This document shows, in pieces, positions 14,277 through 19,994 of a DNA stretch of 19,994 nt. The notes under the pieces were generated by a model. The model ran no database searches, was not told where the DNA came from, and saw only the letters and a program-made list of their open reading frames with translations. Within the stretch, counting starts at the first letter, position 1; every line of letters begins with the position of its first letter. The position numbers and the translations under genes are program-made. Origin of the DNA: Gammaproteobacteria bacterium (GTDB lineage: Bacteria; Pseudomonadota; Gammaproteobacteria; Pseudomonadales; Azotimanducaceae); NCBI GenBank assembly GCA_026706425.1, contig JAPOYW010000605.1, positions 1 to 19,994 of the forward strand, read 5' to 3'.

Positions 14277-14306
14277 TGGGGCAACGCAAGCGTCAGCCGT
14301 TTGCCA

Positions 14307-14345
14307 CGAGAATGCGAAGCATTCTCGATCGCGCCCGCAGGGCGC
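14307..14345. repeat. Two perfect hairpins between the REP elements
   Basis: CGAGAATGC (14307-14315) pairs with GCATTCTCG (14319-14327) over a GAA loop, and GCGCCC (14331-14336) pairs with GGGCGC (14340-14345) over a GCA loop. Neither is followed by a T run, so intrinsic termination is unlikely. They probably belong to the same composite intergenic mosaic as the flanking REPs. Confidence 0.75.
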
Positions 14346-14348
14346 GCC

Positions 14349-14373
14349 GGGACGGGACAAGCCCGTCCCCTAC
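14349..14373 (-). repeat. REP-like hairpin with GTAG head, copy 3, inverted
   Basis: On the minus strand GTAG (14373-14370) is followed by GGGACGGG, loop CTTGT and CCCGTCCC. The head, stem length and loop are the same as at 9156-9180 while the stem sequence is changed compensatorily. With copy 2 it makes a convergent pair, the layout of a bacterial interspersed mosaic element. Confidence 0.8.
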
Positions 14374-14403
14374 GATTCGTGCCCTTGCGATTCGTGCCCT
14401 TGC
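14374..14403 (+). repeat. 15-bp direct repeat, two copies
   Basis: GATTCGTGCCCTTGC occurs twice in tandem (14374-14388 and 14389-14403), abutting the GTAG end of the inverted REP. Only two perfect copies are present, without spacers. Confidence 0.85.
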
Positions 14404-14490
14404 GCCGCCCTTGTTTGGGCCTGGAAGTCGCGGGATTTTCGGCCTCCGAAACGAATTGGACGCACTCCGAAACACCCTGTAGCCGGCATG

Positions 14491-14519
14491 TTGACTTGCC
14501 CCAATCGGTATGGTGTAGT
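14491..14519 (+). promoter_or_regulatory. Candidate promoter of the TonB receptor gene
   Basis: TTGACT (14491-14496), a 17-base spacer and TGTAGT (14514-14519) form a plausible sigma70 pair. Transcription would start near 14526, leaving about 90 bases of leader before ATG 14615, with a strong ribosome-binding site GAGGGAGGAT at 14601-14610. I saw no Fur-type box. Confidence 0.45.
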
Positions 14520-14614
14520 CCGACGCGGAGGACTGCGCCGGTCATGTTCGGTCGTGCGCGTTACGTAATCCCAGGTGGTTCGAAAAAGTACAACTGGGTA
14601 GAGGGAGGATAGGT

Positions 14615-17600
14615 ATGAGACTGCTAATCCAACGGGCGTTTCTGCTGGCGGGTGCCTTCGCATTGATGTCAAGCGTCCCCGTCGCCTTCGCTGCCGATGA
14701 GGAAGAGGAGGCATTGGACGAAACGGAGGTCGCCGAAGAGGCGGAGGAGGAAGCCGAAGACGACGAGGAGGTCGAGACGGTCATCGTCACCGGCTCGTTC
14801 ATTCGTCGCGAGACTTTCGACCTGCCGTCGCCGACGGACACCATCGACGAACTCGATCTCGAGTTCGCCGGCACGCCGGACATCGGTGATGTGATCTTCG
14901 ACCAGACTTACCAGATCGGGGTCAACGCCAATGCCGCGCCGTTCGAATTCGGCGGCGGCGACGACCAGTCGGAGCAGTTGGGCACCGAGGTATTCGCCAA
15001 TCTGCGTGGTTTGGGTACCCGGGCCACGATGACCATGATGGACGGCCATCGGGTTCCGGCGAACGTCCAAGGCTATTCGTTCTGGACGCGTCGGGCTGGC
15101 GCGGATGTCACCAACCTGTATCCCGGCATCGGCATCGGGCGTGTCGAGACCATCCTCGACGGTGCTTCGGCGTTGTACGGGTCCGAGGCGGTCTCCGGGG
15201 TGGTCAACTTCATTCCACGCAAGCAGTTCGATGGCATGGAGATGCGCTACGAGTTCCAACAGCCGGTAGAGGACGGTACCCCATCGAAGAGCTTCGGCCT
15301 CGTGGCCGGCGCGCAGGGCGAGCGGACCAGTGCCATGTTCGCCATGGAGATTCGAGACGAGGAGCGGTGGGAAGCCACCGCGCGGCCCGAGTTCATCGTG
15401 GCTTCGACCGGATGGACTGGTCAGCTGCTGCCGACCTACGGTGAGCACGAACGTGCCAACCCCGGACACTGGCGGGTTCCGCACCGCGCGGCCAACGGCG
15501 AGTTGGAAGCTCCCCCTCTTGCCGGGTGGAAGAACTTCCCGAATCCCGCCGACGCCCGCCCGGGCTGGGTGGCCACTTCGGGACCGTGGTTCTTGTATCC
15601 CTCGTCGCCGGGCCAGAACGACTACTTCCTTCCCGCCCCGCCTGATGAGCAATCGGTACGTGATGGTCGTCGGGTATACGGAGTGAGATTCGATTACGGC
15701 GCGGCCATGAACGACACCACCGACGAGGTCCGTACCGTGAATCGAATCGACCCGGGATGTGGCTTCGACTTCGGTGCGGGCTACAACGACTTGGGAGATC
15801 CTTCAACGGCCAACGAGTTCGGATTGGGCTACAACGATACCCGCCTGAAGGGAAGTTTCCTGAACGGCTACACCACGGGGAATATCCAGGGCATCGAGAC
15901 GCGGTCGTTCGGCGATGAACGGGGCTCCCATGGAGCGGCGAACAGTTGCCGGGCAGTCACGGCCGATTGGCAGGATCTCCGGGCCGAGAGCAATCGCCAG
16001 GGCGGAATGGGGTACTTCGAGCACCAATTCAACGACTACCTGACCCTTCGGGGTGAATTGGTGGCATCGAGCATGGACTACAACTCGCGTGATCGCGCCT
16101 ACCAAATCGACGAGTGGAACCAGGGCAACACGTTTTACGGACCGGATGTAGCGGTGGCTATCGGCTCCAATCCCGGTAATCCGTATCGTGCTTTCGCGGA
16201 TGGATCGAATTCCTGTGACTACATCCCCACACTCGCCGGTTGTGACGAATTCTCGCCGTTGCAGTTGCGCCAGGATCTGGCCAACCGGGAGAACGATCCG
16301 ATTCCCGACGTCTACCAGCCCGACACCTTCTTGAGTTGGCACGACGCCAACGGCAACGGGATCTACGACTACATGGAGGAAGCCGGCGAACTCCTCGTCT
16401 ACGCTCAGGATTCCAACGGCGACGGTCTGCCCGACCGCGACCTGAATGGCGATGGCGTGGCGGACGACTCGGAACTTGCCAATGTGGCGGGACAGAAGGA
16501 TCCGGCCTATCGGGTTCTGCTGCTCTCCATGGACACGGATAGCGACGGCGACGGGGTTCCTGATCGTTTCGATCCGGACTCCCACGGCAATGGGGGAGTG
16601 CGCCTGTTCGAGGATGTACGCATCAACCTCCTTGGCCCGCACCCGAAACAGCCCTATGTCCACGAGTCGTACCCTTGGCTCAATCCCGACATGAGCATGC
16701 GTCGGCAGCGCGCCATCGATAACCTGCGAATGCGTATCGGTACCGAAATCCAGATACCCAATACCGAGTGGTTGGTGGACGCCGACTGGATCTGGGCGCG
16801 CAGCGAACGAACCCACGACTACCTGGAGCCGGTGTGGACCTGGACAATCGCCAGCCTGCGCTGCCAAGGCGGCCGACCCCAAGGCGGCGCCAGCCCAAGC
16901 GAGTGCTGGAACCCGTTCTCGACCTCCTGGCTGGATTCGGACCCGGAAACCGGGCAGATCCTGCCCGGTTGGCGAGACAAGGACGACCCGGCCTGGAACA
17001 CGGAACTCGAAAACCGGCGCGCCGGCATCATCATGCGCCAGGATCAGCGCGAGACCGATACCAACATCATCGATCTGGTGGCCTCGAACGGCAACCTGTT
17101 CAACCTCTGGTACAACGACACGTCGGTGGGTTGGGCCGTCGGCTTCCACTTCCGGTCGGAAGCGGAGGAGCAACGCCCGAACCAGATCGGCAACGCGTCG
17201 CTCGGCTCGGCGCTGTCCACCGAACAGAAGACCGAGGAGATCACGCACGCCGTATTCACCGAGATCCAGGTATTCCCCATCGACCATCCCAAGCTGGGGC
17301 AGATGGAAGTCCAGGCTGCGGTACGCTACGCGGAGTTCGAAGGCTCGGCTTCATTCGCGGAGGAAGGGCAGACGGCGAACTTCAACGTCACGATCCCGAA
17401 GATCGCCATGCGCTACCAGCCCACCGAGTGGCTGGCCATTCGTGGCAGCCGGACGGAGGGCTTCGTCCTGCCGGGCATGTTCCAGCTATTCAACTCGGCG
17501 GACTACAGCAACCAGTTCGGGCAGGTCGGCGACTACCTTTGCCGGACCGCACCCGATTTGCCCCACTGTGCGGCCAGCAACATCAACCCCGACAACGGGG

Positions 17601-18907
17601 TCGTGTCCAACGTGTTGGTCCGCAGCAATGCCGGCAACCTCGACCTGAGCGCGGAGGTTTCCGACTTGTGGAATGTCGGCCTCTCGCTGCGCTTGCTCGA
17701 AGGCGACCTCAACGTGGACCTCGACTACACGACGGTCGATTTCAACGGCCGGGTCGAGCGCATCGGTATTGGGGGTGTGATGGGCAGCGCGGGACAAGGC
17801 TGGGAGACCTTCCTGCTCGACCGGTGTCCGGGGACGCTGTACGACTACGGCAACACGAACCGCTGGCCCTCGGACGAGTTCCCGGACATTCCGCGCAATC
17901 CGGCGGATTTCATTGCCCAGACGAGCCCAGAGGAACTGCAGTGCCGAGCCGCTGCGGCGCGGGAGTACGTGCAGACCCAGGAGACCAACACGGTAGCCGG
18001 TGCGATCATCGGGCGTGACGAGGGCATGGTGATCACCGAGGTCAGCAACGTTTGGATCAACCAGGGCGAGCAGACCGCCACGTCGTTGATCTTCAACAGC
18101 AACTACAGCTTCGACAGCGGCGACCTACCGTTGATTCCGGACGACTTTGGTTCGTTCTCGGTATACGGCTCCTGGACCAAGATGCTGGAAATCAGCCTTG
18201 AGCGCTACGCGGTGGGCAGCAACCACATCTACCAGGGCATTCGCTTCGACGGGGTTGGCAACCGCAACAACGTCTGGCAGGGCGGCGGTGGCATCGTTCA
18301 ACCGTTGCCGGCCACTCCGGAGAACCGGGTGAACCTCGGCCTGCGTTGGTTCCGGGACGCCCACAGCCTGCAGTTCGGTGTCCGCTGGCACGATTCGCTG
18401 ACGGACGTCAACAGCGCCTGGGACGAGATCTTCGCCGCAGTGAGAGACTGTCGTAGCCGTATCGAGGCCGGCGAGAATCTGGTCGACACGTTGTGCACCA
18501 ACGGTAGCGTGACGGCGATCAATGCCGACTCCGGTACCTGGAACGACTTCAACGGCCCATTGCCGAACCAGCTGCACGGTAAGTCGACGTTCCCCTGCGA
18601 CTACGTCACTTCAGACGCATCGCTGGCGGTGCTCGACTGTACGCCGGAGGGTTGGTCGGAAGCCCAGGCGTGTTCCGACCAGGACCGGAACCCGTATTGC
18701 CGAATTGACTCCAGGCACTACTGGGATCTCAGCTATTCCTATACGAAGACTGACGTGTTCGGGTTGGGATTTGTTTCGTTCAACTTCAGTGTGCGGAACC
18801 TGTTCGACACGTACCCGGATCCGATGCCGTCAGGTGCTGGCTACGAGGGATACGTGGACAGCATCGACGGGCGCACGGCCTTCGCCCGACTTGCCATCGG
18901 CTTCTAG
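14615..18907 (+). CDS. TonB-dependent outer-membrane receptor, very large, with calcium-loop repeats
   Basis: The product is 1430 residues, well above the usual 700-1000. A signal peptide ends near FA-A at 26-27, followed by an acidic tract (28-53) and a TonB box ETVIVTG (54-60). The plug domain covers about 70-205 (NLRGLGTRATMTMMDGHRVP, split at LGT; VETILDGASALYGSEAVSGVVNFI in two parts). The beta-barrel runs to the C-terminal phenylalanine. Residues 577-650 carry thrombospondin-3/EF-like calcium loops DANGNGIYD, DSNGDGLPD, DLNGDGVAD and DSDGDGVPD, apparently in an extracellular loop. Sixteen cysteines, several closely paired, suggest disulfides on the surface. It would import a large or scarce ligand across the outer membrane using TonB; the ligand is unknown. 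It lies 12 bp ahead of the next gene. Confidence 0.95.
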   Translation: MRLLIQRAFLLAGAFALMSSVPVAFAADEEEEALDETEVAEEAEEEAEDDEEVETVIVTGSFIRRETFDLPSPTDTIDELDLEFAGTPDIGDVIFDQTYQIGVNANAAPFEFGGGDDQSEQLGTEVFANLRGLGTRATMTMMDGHRVPANVQGYSFWTRRAGADVTNLYPGIGIGRVETILDGASALYGSEAVSGVVNFIPRKQFDGMEMRYEFQQPVEDGTPSKSFGLVAGAQGERTSAMFAMEIRDEERWEATARPEFIVASTGWTGQLLPTYGEHERANPGHWRVPHRAANGELEAPPLAGWKNFPNPADARPGWVATSGPWFLYPSSPGQNDYFLPAPPDEQSVRDGRRVYGVRFDYGAAMNDTTDEVRTVNRIDPGCGFDFGAGYNDLGDPSTANEFGLGYNDTRLKGSFLNGYTTGNIQGIETRSFGDERGSHGAANSCRAVTADWQDLRAESNRQGGMGYFEHQFNDYLTLRGELVASSMDYNSRDRAYQIDEWNQGNTFYGPDVAVAIGSNPGNPYRAFADGSNSCDYIPTLAGCDEFSPLQLRQDLANRENDPIPDVYQPDTFLSWHDANGNGIYDYMEEAGELLVYAQDSNGDGLPDRDLNGDGVADDSELANVAGQKDPAYRVLLLSMDTDSDGDGVPDRFDPDSHGNGGVRLFEDVRINLLGPHPKQPYVHESYPWLNPDMSMRRQRAIDNLRMRIGTEIQIPNTEWLVDADWIWARSERTHDYLEPVWTWTIASLRCQGGRPQGGASPSECWNPFSTSWLDSDPETGQILPGWRDKDDPAWNTELENRRAGIIMRQDQRETDTNIIDLVASNGNLFNLWYNDTSVGWAVGFHFRSEAEEQRPNQIGNASLGSALSTEQKTEEITHAVFTEIQVFPIDHPKLGQMEVQAAVRYAEFEGSASFAEEGQTANFNVTIPKIAMRYQPTEWLAIRGSRTEGFVLPGMFQLFNSADYSNQFGQVGDYLCRTAPDLPHCAASNINPDNGVVSNVLVRSNAGNLDLSAEVSDLWNVGLSLRLLEGDLNVDLDYTTVDFNGRVERIGIGGVMGSAGQGWETFLLDRCPGTLYDYGNTNRWPSDEFPDIPRNPADFIAQTSPEELQCRAAAAREYVQTQETNTVAGAIIGRDEGMVITEVSNVWINQGEQTATSLIFNSNYSFDSGDLPLIPDDFGSFSVYGSWTKMLEISLERYAVGSNHIYQGIRFDGVGNRNNVWQGGGGIVQPLPATPENRVNLGLRWFRDAHSLQFGVRWHDSLTDVNSAWDEIFAAVRDCRSRIEAGENLVDTLCTNGSVTAINADSGTWNDFNGPLPNQLHGKSTFPCDYVTSDASLAVLDCTPEGWSEAQACSDQDRNPYCRIDSRHYWDLSYSYTKTDVFGLGFVSFNFSVRNLFDTYPDPMPSGAGYEGYVDSIDGRTAFARLAIGF

Positions 18908-18919
18908 CGGATAGCGAAG

Positions 18920-19855
18920 ATGTTCAAAGCCCGGTTTCGGATCGACCGAAGCCGGGCTTTTTCTTTCCCCGCGTTGGTCGCGGCGGTCGCGGCTGCGGGC
19001 ATCGCCCAGGGCCAGACCCAGGACTGCGACGAGCTTCCCGAGGCTGACCGGCAGTTGTGTCGAATGATGCGCGCCTGCGCCGTGATCGACGATGCGGAAC
19101 GCCGCCGGGAATGCTTCCGCGCGGTGGTGGAGGCAGCGCCGGACACATCCTCGGACGAAGTCGTCGGCGAACCGTCCCAACCGGGCCAGTCTTCGGAGTT
19201 GGAACCGTCGACTACGGCGGCAACATCGGGCGAACCGAAGGCGGCGTCGGAGACCTCCGATCAGGCGGTGCCCACGGTATCCACGGTAACAGTTGAGCGG
19301 CCGATACCGGAATCGACGTCCGCTGTGACGACGCCCCCTGTCGGGGAGCGCACCGACCGGAAGCGAACGTGGGGAAGTCGGATTCGATCGCTTCCCGTCG
19401 TCGGGCGCTTGGTGCCCGGCGCGCGCAAGGACCGACAACCCACGGATGCGCCGGTTTCTTCTACTGATGCGGGGATTCCCGCTCTCGGCAAGGGGGGGGA
19501 CGAGACGGTTGGGACAACTACCACGAGTGGAACCGTGGTCGGTTCATCGACTACGTACGAGGTCCTCGACATCCCGAAGCGGTTCACTGCCACAGTGTCC
19601 GCGATTCACGACCCGGGCGGCAACCGACGGCTCGTGGCGTTGGACCAACGGTTGTTGTTCGTCAGCGACCGAGGCGGCGAGGGGCGCTTGAAAGTGGGTG
19701 ACGACGTGAGAGTCCAGAAGACATCCGGCCTGTTTGGCAGGAAGTACCGAATTACCGGTCCTTCGCGGCGACCCTTCACTGCGCTCCGCATACGGTGCGA
19801 GCGCCCCGATCTCAACGAGGCCAATCAGCAGCGCTGCCTGTTGCTCTCTAGGTAG
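18920..19855 (+). CDS. Secreted two-domain protein of unknown function downstream of the receptor
   Basis: The product is 311 residues. Its basic n-region (FKARFRIDRSR) and hydrophobic FPALVAAVAAAGIA form a signal peptide cleaved near residue 32. The mature start has four cysteines, C36, C47, C53 and C65, in a short helical segment of the C-x-x-I-x-D-x-x-x-R-x-x-C-F type. A low-complexity Ser/Thr/Pro-rich linker covers about 75-210. A compact beta domain (about 213-280, FTATVSAIHDPGGNRRLVALD, split at HDP; LKVGDDVRVQ) resembles the C-terminal domain of common proteobacterial secreted proteins that pair it with a C...RLACYD segment, here recalled rather than searched. C293 and C306 follow. The start codon lies just before a terminator-like hairpin that codes for the n-region; no internal start keeps a positive n-region. 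Role unknown, probably periplasmic. Confidence 0.78.
   Translation: MFKARFRIDRSRAFSFPALVAAVAAAGIAQGQTQDCDELPEADRQLCRMMRACAVIDDAERRRECFRAVVEAAPDTSSDEVVGEPSQPGQSSELEPSTTAATSGEPKAASETSDQAVPTVSTVTVERPIPESTSAVTTPPVGERTDRKRTWGSRIRSLPVVGRLVPGARKDRQPTDAPVSSTDAGIPALGKGGDETVGTTTTSGTVVGSSTTYEVLDIPKRFTATVSAIHDPGGNRRLVALDQRLLFVSDRGGEGRLKVGDDVRVQKTSGLFGRKYRITGPSRRPFTALRIRCERPDLNEANQQRCLLLSR
18926..18966 (+). terminator. Intrinsic-terminator-like hairpin overlapping the next start
   Basis: AAAGCCCGG (18926-18934) pairs with CCGGGCTTT (18952-18960), T35/G51 form a wobble pair and TTCGG pairs with CCGAA around ATCGA. The result is a 15-bp stem with a 5-base loop, followed by TTCTTT. It starts 19 bases after the receptor stop but lies inside codons 3-14 of the gene at 18920. 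Confidence 0.75.
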
Positions 19856-19994
19856 GCGAAACGGTGTTGCGCGGTTGATGTACCTAGTTGACAACGATCC
19901 GCGGGATTTGGCTGACACTAGTGGACATCGGATCCGACCCCTCGGCCGTAGATGTATGTGTTGTGTAGGTGGCGAACACCACGGACGCCAAGAT
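19856..19994. other. Trailing non-coding stretch
   Basis: No reading frame, hairpin terminator or repeat was convincing here. TTGACA occurs at 19886-19891 without a matching -10 box at 16-18 bases. Confidence 0.4.

Noticed and set aside
14374..14403. Direct repeats as a CRISPR array
   Set aside because: Only two 15-bp units in direct contact, no spacers and no cas genes.
15803..17287. Minus-strand 494-codon open frame opposite the receptor
   Set aside because: It is antisense to continuous beta-barrel coding; no ribosome-binding site or domain was seen.
19886..19891. TTGACA near the window end as a promoter
   Set aside because: No acceptable -10 box at 16-18 bases and no gene start in the remaining bases.

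Overview
The window reads as a chromosomal segment of a high-GC Gram-negative bacterium. An uncultured marine-type gammaproteobacterium is the best guess. The grounds are a large TonB-dependent outer-membrane receptor, periplasmic multihaem cytochrome and FG-GAP/ASPIC proteins, REP hairpins with a GTAG head, and gene-dense GC-rich coding. No rRNA, tRNA, CRISPR array, phage gene or insertion sequence was seen. The taxonomy is inference; no marker gene is present.

Layout. (a) 1-3678, minus strand: two adjacent half-size ABC exporter genes, probably a heterodimer. The second is cut by the window edge and, as given, is out of frame at a run of ten C near its 5' end. (b) 3679-4400: an AT-rich promoter region and a small plus-strand gene for a coiled-coil protein with one C-terminal membrane helix. 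(c) 4394-9012, minus strand: a two-gene unit of a membrane cytochrome (putative dihaem b domain + five CxxCH haem-c sites + TPR) followed by a membrane-anchored FG-GAP/ASPIC (CRTAC1-like) protein. (d) 9127-9746: a GTAG-headed REP hairpin and a second, paralogous coiled-coil/tail-anchor gene. (e) 9767-13069, minus strand: a lipoprotein with TPR, FG-GAP and ASPIC regions and a long uncharacterised C-terminal part. (f) 13353-14221, plus strand: an orphan HicB-like antitoxin-type small gene and a secreted Sel1-like protein. (g) 14222-14614: an intergenic block packed with hairpins (a REP pair in inverted orientation, two more hairpins, a 15-bp tandem repeat) and then a promoter. (h) 14615-19855, plus strand: a 1430-residue TonB-dependent receptor with calcium-loop repeats, then a secreted two-domain protein of unknown function whose first codons lie inside an intrinsic-terminator-like hairpin.

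How the genes may work together. The cytochrome and the two ASPIC/FG-GAP proteins form the most coherent set. All would act at or outside the inner membrane, and the cytochrome could pass electrons from the quinone pool to periplasmic c-haems. The ASPIC proteins are calcium-stabilised propellers with no known enzymatic role that can be read from the sequence. Each ASPIC gene meets, tail to tail, one of the two paralogous coiled-coil genes, and those paralogues also share their promoter layout. This repeated arrangement is the best candidate here for an undescribed system. The ABC exporters and the TonB receptor may be independent neighbours.
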